64,000 bases of DNA from PCC-7336 sp039817825 (GTDB lineage: Bacteria; Cyanobacteriota; Cyanobacteriia; Thermostichales; PCC-7336), in the NCBI GenBank assembly GCA_039817825.1, contig JBCBVA010000001.1:103476-167475 (forward strand), read 5' to 3'. Both the position numbers and the translations under genes were made by a program. The notes beneath the pieces were generated by a model. That model ran no database searches. It saw only the letters and a program-made list of their open reading frames with translations, and was not told where the DNA came from. Within the stretch, counting starts at the first letter, position 1. Every line of letters begins with the position of its first letter. Positions 35,749 through 44,989 of the stretch are shown one piece after another.

Positions 35749-36222
35749 TCAGTATCCGGCGGGGAATTGGGTGGGGGTTTCTGGAGGGGTGGCGGGTCGT
35801 AATGTGGAGCGTAAGGGGGTGGCCTCAACGTGAATAACTCGCTCGGGAGTTACCGGCACCATGTCGCGATTGATGGCAGTCTCGCGCATGGCATTGTCAA
35901 CCCCTTCCCCATAAATTTTGAGATCGCGTTCGTCGTCGCGCAGTTGTTCCAAACGGTTGTACTCGGTTTCCCAAATCTGACGAGTTTGCACGACGTCAAC
36001 GTAGGTGAATAGCGCCGCGGCTGTAGCAAGGGATGCAACTCCGGCAAGGGCTGTCTTGGCGTAATTGACATAGCACAACCATTCCGGAATCTGCTCCAAT
36101 CGCGAGCCGATTTCAATCACCTGGGCCCGCTGCCGAACCACTGGTTGGGAGGGTGCTGTGCGTCGAGGTGAACGGCGACGTCTGGGAGCTTCGGGCTCGA
36201 ACTTAGGCTGCGGTAGGGCCAT
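35749..36222 (-). CDS. FtsL-like small membrane protein
   Basis: 157 aa. It has a basic cytoplasmic N-terminus (EAPRRRRSPRRTAP), one membrane helix at about residues 57-76 (TALAGVASLATAAALFTYV), then a short predicted coiled coil (QIWETEYNRLEQLRDDERDL) and a Pro/Thr-rich tail. This topology and its position directly downstream of rsmH on the same strand match ftsL in the division/cell-wall (dcw) cluster, although FtsL sequences diverge too much for a firm call. It would be part of the divisome with FtsB and FtsQ. The rest of the dcw cluster is not here. Confidence 0.6.
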   Translation of the reverse strand: MALPQPKFEPEAPRRRRSPRRTAPSQPVVRQRAQVIEIGSRLEQIPEWLCYVNYAKTALAGVASLATAAALFTYVDVVQTRQIWETEYNRLEQLRDDERDLKIYGEGVDNAMRETAINRDMVPVTPERVIHVEATPLRSTLRPATPPETPTQFPAGY

Positions 36223-36413
36223 GAGGATACAGGGGTGAGGGCTAAAAACGGACGGCGATTAGCACGGGAGTGGATGAGAAACTGGTGCTGAAACTCGACA
36301 GAGATGGGGATCGCGACGATCTCCTCTAATTACGATCTCCCGAATAACAGGGGAGTCATGCAAGAACGTGATGAGAGTAATCTCTTGGAAGCAGGTGTAT
36401 CGAGGCTAAACAC

Positions 36414-37307
36414 TCACGATCGCAACCGAGATTCAGGTGATATGGGGAGTCGTTGCGCAGCCCGAAGCTTGGCCGATCGCGCTCGTGGATTCGAACGAGT
36501 TTCTGACTCGTTAGCCTGGACGGGCTTCTTGGTCAGAATCTTCAGGCGCTCGTCGTTGCGAAATCCCCACTTAACGCGGCGATCTTCGAGGCTGTGGAAA
36601 CTAATGATAACCAGTCTTCCGTCAGGATGCAGCCAAGTGGGGGCGGCGTGTAGAAGGCGATCGAGGGCGTCTAATTCGCCGTTGACGGCGATGCGCAACG
36701 CTTGAAATACACGGGTGGCGGGGTGAATTCGTCCGTAGCGAGCTTTACCGGGTACGGAGTCTCGAATGGCGTTGGCTAGCTGCGTTGTGGAGGAAAAGGG
36801 ACGCCGGGCAACGATTTGTCGAGCAATCCGTTTTGAAAAACGCTCTTCTCCAAATTCAGAGAAAATTTTGACTAATTCTTCTTCATCTCGATGGTTAACC
36901 CAGTCAGCAGCGGTGGGCAGATCGCTGTCGGGGTTCATGCGCATGTCGAGGGGGGCGTCGTGGCGGAAGCTGAAGCCGCGTTCGGGGCGATCGAGTTGGG
37001 GGGAGCTGACGCCGAGATCGGCGATGATACCGTCGAATAGCTCGGGAGGTTGATAGTCAGCAAAATTGGTGTGGACGAATTCAATCGTGGCGCGATCGCG
37101 GTACGGTTCCAATCGTTGTTGTGCGGCAGCGAGAGCAGCACGATCGCGATCGAGGGCAACTATATGTTTTGCTCCAGCTTCAACTAGGGCTGCTGTATGA
37201 CCACCACCGCCAACTGTAGCGTCGAGATAACGACCTTCAGGGGTGACGTTGAGATAGGCGATCGCCTCCTCTTGCAGTACGGTGACGTGGACGAACGAAC
37301 TTTCCAA
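36414..37307 (-). CDS. rsmH: 16S rRNA (cytosine1402-N4)-methyltransferase
   Basis: AdoMet-dependent methyltransferase (MraW family) acting on the decoding region of 16S rRNA. Landmarks are VTVLQEEAIAYLNV at the N-terminus, the AdoMet motif LDATVGGGGHTAALVEAG, IVALDRDR, GIIADLGVSSPQLD, RGFSFRHDAPLDMRM, ARYGRIHPATRVFQALRIAVN, and a C-terminal VIISFHSLEDRRVK. At 297 aa it is full length. It is followed 190 bp downstream by the FtsL-like gene, keeping the mraW-ftsL neighbourhood. Confidence 0.96.
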   Translation of the reverse strand: MESSFVHVTVLQEEAIAYLNVTPEGRYLDATVGGGGHTAALVEAGAKHIVALDRDRAALAAAQQRLEPYRDRATIEFVHTNFADYQPPELFDGIIADLGVSSPQLDRPERGFSFRHDAPLDMRMNPDSDLPTAADWVNHRDEEELVKIFSEFGEERFSKRIARQIVARRPFSSTTQLANAIRDSVPGKARYGRIHPATRVFQALRIAVNGELDALDRLLHAAPTWLHPDGRLVIISFHSLEDRRVKWGFRNDERLKILTKKPVQANESETRSNPRARSAKLRAAQRLPISPESRLRS

Positions 37308-37393
37308 CAGCAGCTACCTACCAAAGTCCTTCTATTGTCCCCACCACAGGTACAGCAAGTCATTAAATCAGAGAGGTAACCCAGCCTCTATAA

Positions 37394-38977
37394 CTATCCT
37401 TCGAAGTCTCCCCCCGAGCCGTATTTCCATGCCTGCAGTCGTTGGTGCCAACGGTATTGGGCACGAGGGGGGAGGGAGGCGATCGCCGGCTGCAACATCC
37501 GTCCCAGGGGATTCAACAAACTGTAGCTTCCTAAGGCTGCATAGTGAGCCGTCCATTCCAGCAGCGCCGGAATTCCTACTTGCGGCAAGACTTTCAAGGT
37601 AATGATGGGGTCGATCGCTGTCGTCCTCAGCAGTGCTTGGGCCAACGCCGGAAACTGGACGACATCCTGCAAAAAGGGCTTCAGCACGCCATCCCCTGCC
37701 TGCTCCATCCCTTTAAACACCGCAACTAGTAGGTCATTAATGCGATTGGGGGGAAGCTGTTGGCCGACGCGGGCACTCATAGAGCGCTGGAATAGCCAAG
37801 TCACGGCCAGATTGGGTTGATAGGGCTGCAACAGATCGAGATCGGATTGTGCTAACGCATCTGCTTTAAGAGCTTCATCGATCCCCGCCGTTAGCCGCGA
37901 GAGGTGGCGCAACATGGCTCCAAAACCGCCGAAACTGAGGGGAGACTGACTGCTGCTGCTGTCGCCGATGGGGAGAACGCGATCGCTCGGAGCCCCTAAC
38001 GGACTATTGCGATAACAGGGAAAGAATCCAAACAGTGCCCGCTTCCACACCAGTTGGTTTAGCTCGACATTTTGATAATCGGGGAGCAGGCGAAGATACT
38101 CCTCAAAGAAGGCTTCCAGGCTGGGGCGATCGGGATGGGCATCTAGATAGCTGAACATGTAAGTGGTGCGACCATCGCGAGCTGGAAATGCTTCCCAAAA
38201 ATACTGGCATTGCCCCTCTGCTGGCTTCTCCCCTGTTAATGGCGCGCCTTCTGTCGGAGTGAAGGACACCAATAAATCCCCCGTCTCGTTGTCGGTATAT
38301 CCTTGGGCGCAAGTGCCCACCACCACACAAATGGCGTCCGGTTTTTGGCCCTTACGAGCCTGTCGAGCAATCGGTGAAAAATGCCCCATCGCATCCAGCA
38401 GTAGCTTACATGTCAGCCGCCGCTCTCCCCCCAACACCTCTACACCATCGGGATGAACCACTACCCTCTCGACCGGCGCATACTCCAGCAATTCCCCACC
38501 ATCCGCCAAGAACCGCGCCTTCAGTTGCTCTAGCAAAATTTCTGGACTCACCCCAATATTGAGCACGTCTCGCACCCACACATCCTCCCCTCCCAAAAAG
38601 CTCAACCGCACCGGATTGAACTCCATCGAGATCGCCATCTCCAGCTCTTCCTCCGAGAGCAACTCCAGCGCCACCAACACTTGCAGCTCGTGGCGGGAGA
38701 TATTCCATTCTTGTTCCCGCCCCTTCAACTGTCCCCGTTCCAATACCGCCACCCGCCAGCCCAGCCGAGCCAGGGCCGCCCCCATGACAATGCCCAGCGT
38801 GCCACCCGCGATCGCCACATCAAACTCGCACTCTCCTAAAGCGCCCTCGCTCTCCGTAAGAACTTCAGGTGTCGCCAAGGTTCCCTGACGAAGTGCTGAC
38901 CACATGGCATCTGCCCGTTGCAAATTCTCGTAGGTGTTGCCAGGCAGAGAGGAGAGAATGTCTTGGGTGAGGGTCAT
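37394..38977 (-). CDS. cruP: CruP-like FAD protein (lycopene cyclase paralogue)
   Basis: FAD-dependent protein of the CruA/CruP family. The Rossmann motif is CEFDVAIAGGTLGIVMGAALARLG, with the binding glycines intact, followed by VAVLERGQLKGREQEWNISR, which is the signature of this family. A second conserved stretch is LPIGDSSSSQSPLSFGGFGAMLRH. CruP is the paralogue of the lycopene cyclase CruA in cyanobacteria and plants; it has been linked to limiting oxidised carotenoids rather than being the main cyclase. The ATG at 38977 (MTLTQDILSSLPGNTYENL) fits better than a start at 39055 that adds 26 unrelated residues. I favour CruP over CruA from its N-terminal start; a tree would decide. Confidence 0.75.
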   Translation of the reverse strand: MTLTQDILSSLPGNTYENLQRADAMWSALRQGTLATPEVLTESEGALGECEFDVAIAGGTLGIVMGAALARLGWRVAVLERGQLKGREQEWNISRHELQVLVALELLSEEELEMAISMEFNPVRLSFLGGEDVWVRDVLNIGVSPEILLEQLKARFLADGGELLEYAPVERVVVHPDGVEVLGGERRLTCKLLLDAMGHFSPIARQARKGQKPDAICVVVGTCAQGYTDNETGDLLVSFTPTEGAPLTGEKPAEGQCQYFWEAFPARDGRTTYMFSYLDAHPDRPSLEAFFEEYLRLLPDYQNVELNQLVWKRALFGFFPCYRNSPLGAPSDRVLPIGDSSSSQSPLSFGGFGAMLRHLSRLTAGIDEALKADALAQSDLDLLQPYQPNLAVTWLFQRSMSARVGQQLPPNRINDLLVAVFKGMEQAGDGVLKPFLQDVVQFPALAQALLRTTAIDPIITLKVLPQVGIPALLEWTAHYAALGSYSLLNPLGRMLQPAIASLPPRAQYRWHQRLQAWKYGSGGDFEG

Positions 38978-39384
38978 GGGATTACATGCAAGGGCCGCTT
39001 CGATCCTAATCGAGTAATCTACTGGTTCTTCGCTCTCTTCTATAGCGATCGGCAATCCGCTATGGAGAGTTGTCTAATCATCTCTCCTTGCCAATTAAGG
39101 CTTTGAGCTGTCTACAGATTCCAGACCTTAGAGCGAATTGATATACCTGTCATTGCTCAGAGGATGAGCCCACTCACCGGCAAGGCTTGCCGCATAGTCG
39201 GACCGCTCCGAGCTATACAGTTCTATAGCTCTAGCCAAAGTTACCCACTGACACTGGAGAGCAGGAGTAAAACCATCCGTAAAGACCATCTGAACGATTC
39301 CACCCCATCGGTTCAGGGTCGCTACAGTTTAAAGACATACCACTTCAGCACTAGAGCGACAACCGTTGAAAGCGAGGCTCATTC
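38978..39384. other. Divergent intergenic region with an 8-bp inverted repeat
   Basis: 407 bp between cruP and a hydrolase gene. It contains a perfect inverted repeat GAGCTATA-N6-TATAGCTC at 39210-39231, about 155 bp before the hydrolase start, which could be a regulator site. No gene is visible. Confidence 0.45.
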
Positions 39385-40323
39385 ATGTACGTCATCACCA
39401 ATCGCAATCTTGAGAAAGATAAGTCTGGTGCAAAGCAATTTGGAATTTCCTTCAACGACGAAGGGCCGGGGATCCTACGATTGGCGGAAGCACGAAACGA
39501 GGGGGGCAAGTGGACCGTTGAGATCTTGGACGATCGCGTCTCCTATGAAGGGGAAGACATGTTTGCTAGCGAGGCTGCCTTCCTCAAGACCCAAACAAAG
39601 ATGTGCGAGCAATCTCGAAATTGCTTGATCTTTTGTCATGGCTTTAATACCAGCTTCAAAGGGGCATTAGAAGCGGCCCATCAAATCGAGCAAACTTACG
39701 ATTTGGAAGTGGCATTGTTTACCTGGCCATCGGACGGCAGACTCACCAATTACTTAAGCGACAAACAGCAAGCGTTGGAATCCCTCCTGGCGTTCGATCG
39801 CTTCTTTGAAAAGCTGCGAGGCTATTTTCTCAAATACCGCGATCGCAACTGCGGACAGAAATTTAGTTTAGCCATGCACAGCATGGGAAATTTCATGTTC
39901 GAAAACCTGATTGAGTCCAAATCTTATCAGGGGGAAACCCATTTTTTGGACAACATTGTCATGCTGTCTGCCGACGTTAACAATCCCGACCACGAACGAT
40001 GGATCGATCGAGTCAAATGTCGCAACCGCTTGTTTGTGACCATCAACGAAGATGACTTTGCCCTCAACCTCTCGGATAGCAAGCTGGGGGGCGAACAAAA
40101 AGCTCGCTTGGGTAACACCATTCGCAATCTGTCATCCAACAATGCCTTCTACGTTGACTTCACCGATGCAGAGCATATCGAAAACCAACACAACTATTTC
40201 TCCAGCCAAAAGGCTCTACAGAACACGCGCATCAAGGAATTTTTCCAAGTTGCCTTTAGTGGCGGTCGAGCAGAGCGGGGACTGAACTTCAATACTGGTG
40301 CCGGGGCTTATACCGTCATCTGA
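39385..40323 (+). CDS. Alpha/beta hydrolase of the DUF900 type
   Basis: 312 aa. The hydrolase core is clear: LIFCHGFNTSFKGAL (oxyanion region), ALFTWPSDG, and the nucleophile elbow AMHSMGNF, with the Ser in HSMGN. A later His near EHIENQHNYF may complete the triad. This fits DUF900-type hydrolases. There is no signal peptide, so the protein is probably cytoplasmic. The substrate is unknown. It is followed by a small inverted repeat element (40327-40384). Confidence 0.75.
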   Translation: MYVITNRNLEKDKSGAKQFGISFNDEGPGILRLAEARNEGGKWTVEILDDRVSYEGEDMFASEAAFLKTQTKMCEQSRNCLIFCHGFNTSFKGALEAAHQIEQTYDLEVALFTWPSDGRLTNYLSDKQQALESLLAFDRFFEKLRGYFLKYRDRNCGQKFSLAMHSMGNFMFENLIESKSYQGETHFLDNIVMLSADVNNPDHERWIDRVKCRNRLFVTINEDDFALNLSDSKLGGEQKARLGNTIRNLSSNNAFYVDFTDAEHIENQHNYFSSQKALQNTRIKEFFQVAFSGGRAERGLNFNTGAGAYTVI

Positions 40324-40326
40324 TGC

Positions 40327-40384
40327 TTTGTCAGGCTTGCTATGAGGGGGGGATCGAGCAACGGCAGTCTTGCAGCCAGCCTAA
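40327..40384. repeat. Small inverted-repeat element, copy A
   Basis: Begins TTTGTCAGGCTTGCTAT and ends TTGCAGCCAGCCT; the ends are near-complementary (AGGCTTGCT/AGCCAGCCT). A second copy is at 41317. It lies 3 bp after the hydrolase stop, so it may act as a transcription terminator or RNA-stabilising hairpin. Confidence 0.65.
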
Positions 40385-40469
40385 GGTAAGCGATCGCCCA
40401 GACTGAAGCTACCTCTGTTGCTCCACAATGGAGACTGGTGCAGCGAATCATGGGTCAGGGATGTTGGCG

Positions 40470-40856
40470 ATGGCGATTGAACAGTTAGCAGAGGTAATTC
40501 GACAGGATTACCAACACTTTCCCCACAATCAGAGCTACGACATCTACGCAGATGATGTCTACTTCAAAGATCCCCTGACCGAGTTTCGGGGCATTGATGC
40601 CTACAAGCGCAATATCGCATTCATACGACGTTGGTTTGGCAATCCTCTATTGGAGCTGCATTCTCTGGAGACCAGCGGCGATCGGATATTGACTCGTTGG
40701 ACATTGACTTGGACAACTCCCCTGCCCTGGAAACCTCGGGTCAGCATTCCGGGCAGCAGCGAACTGGGCGTTAGTAGTCACGGTTTAATCCAGTCTCACA
40801 TTGACTATTGGGACTGCTCCAAATGGGACGTGGTCAAGCAGCACTTTCCGCGCTGA
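40470..40856 (+). CDS. DUF2358 protein (NTF2-like)
   Basis: 128 aa from the ATG at 40470. Key stretches are MAIEQLAEVIRQDYQHFP, then DIYADDVYFKDPLTEFRGIDAY and LTRWTLTWTTPLPWKP. The family is conserved in cyanobacteria and plant plastids and has a SnoaL/NTF2-like fold; its function is not established. Upstream in-frame ATGs at 40428 and 40461 are alternatives, but the family usually starts near the chosen site. Confidence 0.75.
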   Translation: MAIEQLAEVIRQDYQHFPHNQSYDIYADDVYFKDPLTEFRGIDAYKRNIAFIRRWFGNPLLELHSLETSGDRILTRWTLTWTTPLPWKPRVSIPGSSELGVSSHGLIQSHIDYWDCSKWDVVKQHFPR

Positions 40857-40946
40857 ATATTCCAGATCGCCGCTCTCCTTATTTGTCGCTATAGAGAAGA
40901 GAAGAGGAGTCTTCTAAGGCTTGTGGTATTACGAGAGGAATGACCT

Positions 40947-41306
40947 GTGCATACTGACAAAATCCACGTCTCTGACATTCGTTGCTACGGCTATACGGGG
41001 CTACTTCCGGAAGAACAGGTTCTTGGGCAGTGGTTTGTGGTGGATCTCACGCTGTGGACGGATTTGCGAGCAGCGGGGGACAGTGACGATATTGAAGACA
41101 CTGTCGATTACGTAGCCGCCATTCAATCGGTAAAAGATGTCGTCAAACAAAAGACATTCAAGACAATCGAAGCGCTAGCCAAAGCCATCTCGGAAGAACT
41201 GCTAGCACTGGTAGGCGTCGAGCAAGTGAATGTTCACCTGACCAAATGCGCTCCCCCAATCCCCGATTTTGATGGTGAAGTCGCCGTCGATATCACGCGC
41301 CCATAA
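40947..41306 (+). CDS. folB: Dihydroneopterin aldolase
   Basis: Folate pathway enzyme that splits dihydroneopterin to 6-hydroxymethyl-dihydropterin and glycolaldehyde. The 119-aa protein shows IHVSDIRCYGYTGLLPEEQVLGQ, DLRAAGDSDDIEDTVDYVA, the catalytic-region FKTIEALAKAI and the C-terminal VNVHLTKCAPPIPDFDGEVAV. It starts at a GTG with GAGAGG upstream. It is close behind DUF2358 (about 90 bp) on the same strand. Confidence 0.95.
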   Translation: MHTDKIHVSDIRCYGYTGLLPEEQVLGQWFVVDLTLWTDLRAAGDSDDIEDTVDYVAAIQSVKDVVKQKTFKTIEALAKAISEELLALVGVEQVNVHLTKCAPPIPDFDGEVAVDITRP

Positions 41307-41316
41307 CCGTTAATTG

Positions 41317-41373
41317 TTTGTCAGGCTGGCTATCAAAAGTGTCACTTCCCCGCAGAAACTTTGCAGCCTGCCT
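41317..41373. repeat. Small inverted-repeat element, copy B
   Basis: Begins TTTGTCAGGCTGGCTAT (16 of 17 identical to copy A) and ends TTGCAGCCTGCCT. The centres of the two copies differ. It lies 10 bp after the folB stop, matching copy A's position after its gene. Confidence 0.65.
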
Positions 41374-41394
41374 TGAATATTTCTATGACCGTCG

Positions 41395-41811
41395 TTATGT
41401 CTCCAACGACGCGCCTGTGCTTAGCGCGGCTAGAGCCTCCATCGCATCTTCAACCCGCTGAGCCGGAACAAAAATATGATCGTGATGGTAAGCCGCCACT
41501 ACATTGGCACTGATGTCCCGCTTCGCCAAACACCGTGAAACTGCTGCCGTCAGACCCACCGCCTCCAAGCTAGAGTGGACGCTGAGAGTAATCAGTCGAA
41601 GCGTGGACAAGTACTGCAGGTTAGCAGCATCAGCGAGATCGCGCTCCACAATCAAACTCAGCCCTTCAGCTTCGCGAAACATCCCTAACGGCTCCACATG
41701 AAGCCAGTCAACGACAGCCGAATGTCCCACCGAGCAGAACACAAATTCACCGGGCTGCAGGCTCGGTTGCATATGGGCAAGTAATTGGCTGAGGTTCTTG
41801 ATTCCAGACAC
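41395..41811 (-). CDS. ACT-domain protein
   Basis: 138 aa with two ACT-like halves: PGEFVFCSVGHSAVV at the start, and LRLITLSVHSSLEAVGLTAAVSRCLAKRDISANVVAAYHHDHIFVP in the second half. This resembles the small stand-alone ACT (CASTOR/DUF2000-like) proteins that bind amino acids and regulate metabolism. There is no signal peptide. It converges on folB and is divergent from the ABC exporter gene. Function unknown. Confidence 0.65.
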   Translation of the reverse strand: MSGIKNLSQLLAHMQPSLQPGEFVFCSVGHSAVVDWLHVEPLGMFREAEGLSLIVERDLADAANLQYLSTLRLITLSVHSSLEAVGLTAAVSRCLAKRDISANVVAAYHHDHIFVPAQRVEDAMEALAALSTGASLET

Positions 41812-41870
41812 GTTGGTTTTAGGTGAAGGTGCTTGAGGGGGGGGTGTCGGTTGGGGAGAGATATGTTTTC

Positions 41871-41956
41871 GTCCTTAGTCTTTAGTCATTCGTCCTTAGT
41901 AGCGCTCACACCAATGACCAATGACCAGTGACCAATGACCAGTGACCAATGACCCG
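41871..41956. repeat. Heptamer repeat array 2 (STRR)
   Basis: A short left half of GTCCTTA/GTCATTC units, then a right half of CCAATGA/CCAGTGA heptamers, as in arrays 1 and 3. It sits in the divergent promoter region of the ACT gene and the ABC exporter gene. Confidence 0.8.
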
Positions 41957-42012
41957 TCCCCCATAACCCACACACCACCCAGTTCCCTCCCTCACTGGCT
42001 TACCCTAGATAT

Positions 42013-43803
42013 ATGTCAAAACCCTCTCACCTTCGCCAGCTCTACACCTACGCCCGACCGCACATGCGCGGAGTCTATCTCGGTATTGGAGCACTTCTGG
42101 TCGTCAACGCCATTGGGGTCTTCCTGCCTTGGTTTGTCAAAATTGCAATCGATAACGTGGGAGCCCTTGTTCAAGACGGTGGAGTAGACAGCTTACGGGC
42201 GGGTGGGCGGCAGGTGGCGTTTTACGCGATCGTGCTGCTGCTGGTGTCAACCTTACGCGGAGTGATTCGAACAGCATCGCGAGTCTGGATGTTTGGGGCT
42301 GGTCGCCAAGTGGAATTTGACCTCAAGCAAGCAATATTCGAGCACTTATTGACCCTGCCAGCATCGTACTTTGGCCAGCAATCGGCAGGGGATTTAATCA
42401 ACCGCTCCACCAGCGATGTGGATAATATTCGTCGTCTACTCGGCTTTGCGATTCTCAGTCTGTTCAACACAGTCTTTGCTTACAGCATGATCTTCCCGGC
42501 CATGATGGCCACTGACCTTCAGCTTTCTCTAGTGGCGATTGCGGTCTATCCAGTCATGCTGGTATTGGTCAGCGTCACCAGCGATCGCCTGCGTAACCAG
42601 CAAGCCACCGTTCAAACCCGCCTCAGCCGCATGAGCGAGCTGATTCAAGAGGACATGAACGGGATTTCGTTAATTAAGGTATACGGCCAAGAAGCTAACG
42701 AGCGAGAGGAATTTCGCCACCGAAATCAAGCGTTGCTGGATGCCAATGTTGACCTGGCCCTGACTCGGAACCTGCTCTTCCCAGCACTAACAGCATTGGC
42801 GGGAACAAGTTTATTGCTGCTGCTGATTGTTGGTGGTCCTCGTATTGCCTCGGGAGCCCTCAGCTTGGGGGACTTCACACAACTGACGCTCTACGTCGAA
42901 CAACTGGTCTTTCCTACCGCCCTACTGGGATTCACCATTACCGCTTACCAACGGGGACAAGTCAGTCTCGATCGGCTGCAAACCATTTTGGGAGCGGAGC
43001 CTACCATTCGCGATGCAGAGGATGCGATCGCCATTGCTCCCCTTGCCATCCAGGGACGATTGCAAGCCCGTGCGCTCACCTTCGCCTATCCCGACGATCC
43101 CGAGCGCCCCGCCCTCAACAACATCTCGTTTTCCATCTCTCCCGGAGAAACCGTTGCGATTGTGGGGCCAATTGGGTCTGGGAAAACAACCTTAGCGAAT
43201 GCGATCCCTCACCTACTGGAAATCGCTCGCGATCGGTTATTTCTGGATGACATCGACATCACGCGCATCCAACTCAAGCAGTTGAGGAATGCGATCGCTT
43301 ACGTTCCCCAAGAAAGCTTTTTGTTTGGGGCCACCGTGCGGGACAACATTCGCTACGGAAAACCAGATGCTACAGATTGGGACGTGGAAGTCGCCGCTAA
43401 AGCAGCGCGCATTCACAGTGAAATTGTCAACTTTCCCAAGCAATACGACACAATAGTAGGAGAGCGAGGCATTACGTTGTCGGGAGGTCAACGACAGCGA
43501 GTGGCGTTAGCTCGGGCTCTTCTCACTGATGCTCCAATGTTGGTGTTGGATGACTCTCTATCCAGCGTGGACAACCAAACCGCTCAACACATTTTGGGAC
43601 ATTTATCCGGGGATACTCGCACTAAGACCGTACTGTTTATCTCCCACCGCCTGACCGCAGCAGCTGAAGCCGATCGCATCTTGGTCATGGATCGGGGCAC
43701 CATTGTGCAAGAGGGCTCTCACCAGCAATTGCTGGAGCAGTATGACGGGCTTTATAGCAAGCTGTGGCATAAGCAAAAGCTGGAAACAGCTCTGACGGCT
43801 TAG
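42013..43803 (+). CDS. ABC exporter, fused permease and ATPase
   Basis: 596-aa half-transporter of the ABCB/MsbA type that would homodimerise. Residues 1-320 carry six membrane helices (for example GIGALLVVNAIGVFLPWFVK). The ATPase has Walker A GPIGSGKTT, Q-loop VPQESFLFG, signature LSGGQRQRV, Walker B LVLDDSLSSVD and switch His in ISHRL. The substrate could be lipid, drug or peptide; sequence does not say. A CNNM-type gene follows about 150 bp downstream on the same strand. Confidence 0.92.
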   Translation: MSKPSHLRQLYTYARPHMRGVYLGIGALLVVNAIGVFLPWFVKIAIDNVGALVQDGGVDSLRAGGRQVAFYAIVLLLVSTLRGVIRTASRVWMFGAGRQVEFDLKQAIFEHLLTLPASYFGQQSAGDLINRSTSDVDNIRRLLGFAILSLFNTVFAYSMIFPAMMATDLQLSLVAIAVYPVMLVLVSVTSDRLRNQQATVQTRLSRMSELIQEDMNGISLIKVYGQEANEREEFRHRNQALLDANVDLALTRNLLFPALTALAGTSLLLLLIVGGPRIASGALSLGDFTQLTLYVEQLVFPTALLGFTITAYQRGQVSLDRLQTILGAEPTIRDAEDAIAIAPLAIQGRLQARALTFAYPDDPERPALNNISFSISPGETVAIVGPIGSGKTTLANAIPHLLEIARDRLFLDDIDITRIQLKQLRNAIAYVPQESFLFGATVRDNIRYGKPDATDWDVEVAAKAARIHSEIVNFPKQYDTIVGERGITLSGGQRQRVALARALLTDAPMLVLDDSLSSVDNQTAQHILGHLSGDTRTKTVLFISHRLTAAAEADRILVMDRGTIVQEGSHQQLLEQYDGLYSKLWHKQKLETALTA

Positions 43804-43949
43804 CACGCAGACTGAGGGCGAGAGTGTCGCAACACTCCCATCGGTGTTTAGCAGTACCAGGTTTCAGCGAACGGGCTGTCTCACGTGTCTTGTGCATGAC
43901 CATCTTGTTTTTTGCATGACCATCTACCGCCTTTTACGAGGCTGCACTC

Positions 43950-44969
43950 TTGATTGTTGCCATCCTTCTGTTTCTGTTGTGCATCGTTCTCTCAGCAGGA
44001 TTTTCTGGATCGGAATCGGCCATCATCGGCATCGATAACCTCAAGCTGCGAGCGCTGATCGAAGCTGAAGGAAGCAAGCGCATTTATCGGTTGGTGTTGG
44101 AGCAGCGCACTCGCTTTATTACGACGCTCCTTTTGGGGAATAACGTCGTCAATATTGCTGCCGCAGCGATCGCCACCAGTCTGGGTATTCACTGGCTGGG
44201 GGACAGCACCGGCCCTGTAGCCGCTACGGCTGTTACCACGATTACCGTGCTGATTTTCAGCGAAATTTTGCCCAAATCCTTAGCGGTTAGCAATCCTCTA
44301 CCTGCGTTCAAGTTGGCGGTATATCCGGTCTATTGGCTATCTAGAGTATTCGGGCCGCTGGTGTACATTTTGGAGCAACTGGTGCAGTGGACGGTACAGG
44401 CGTTTCAGGTGCCGTCCCGCTCTCAGCAGGAATCAGTGAAAGATTTAGAGTTGCTGATTAATATTCTGGGTCGGCAGGGGCAATTGGATTTGCAAAAGCG
44501 CAAGGTGTTTAGCGGTGCGCTGGCGATGGACATGCTGCAGGCTCGTGATGTGGTGGTGCCGCGTGTACGGATGGTAACCATTGGGCGCGAGCAGTCGTTA
44601 CAGGATGCGATCGACTTGTGCCTGTCTACTGGCTACTCTCGCATTCCCGTTCAGGAGGAATCCAAGGACGAGATCGTTGGCATCATTCACTTTAAAGAAG
44701 CTGTGCGCTACCTGAATGAGTTTGGCGATAGCAATGTGACAGAGGTGATGAAAGCCCCGTTATTCATTCCAGCGACCAAGCGGATTGGACCGCTGTTGAA
44801 GGGCATGTTGCGATCGCGCCAGCATCTGGCGATCGTGGTGGATGAATTTGGCGGGACCAGTGGCCTACTCACTCTGGAAGATTTGTTGGAGCAGCTGGTG
44901 GGAGATATCTACGACGAGAGCGATCTGTCTCCGCTACTGATGCGTCGCAAAGCCCAGATCTCTCGGTAG
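43950..44969 (+). CDS. CNNM/DUF21-CBS membrane protein (CorC/HlyC-like)
   Basis: 339 aa. The DUF21 (CNNM) domain with about four membrane helices covers residues 1-180 (LLLGNNVVNIAAAAIATSLG, FSEILPKSLAVSNP). Two CBS motifs follow (VPRVRMVTIGREQSLQDAI and HLAIVVDEFGGTSGLLTLEDLLE). It lacks the C-terminal CorC_HlyC domain of many relatives and stops soon after the second CBS. The family is linked to Mg2+ and other divalent-ion transport. It begins with a TTG (ACGAGG upstream); I see no better start. Confidence 0.85.
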   Translation: MIVAILLFLLCIVLSAGFSGSESAIIGIDNLKLRALIEAEGSKRIYRLVLEQRTRFITTLLLGNNVVNIAAAAIATSLGIHWLGDSTGPVAATAVTTITVLIFSEILPKSLAVSNPLPAFKLAVYPVYWLSRVFGPLVYILEQLVQWTVQAFQVPSRSQQESVKDLELLINILGRQGQLDLQKRKVFSGALAMDMLQARDVVVPRVRMVTIGREQSLQDAIDLCLSTGYSRIPVQEESKDEIVGIIHFKEAVRYLNEFGDSNVTEVMKAPLFIPATKRIGPLLKGMLRSRQHLAIVVDEFGGTSGLLTLEDLLEQLVGDIYDESDLSPLLMRRKAQISR

Positions 44970-44989
44970 GGTTTCAGCGAAATAACATA

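Noticed and set aside
39164..39628. 154-codon frame before and over the hydrolase gene
   Set aside because: It overlaps the conserved hydrolase frame and has no domain.
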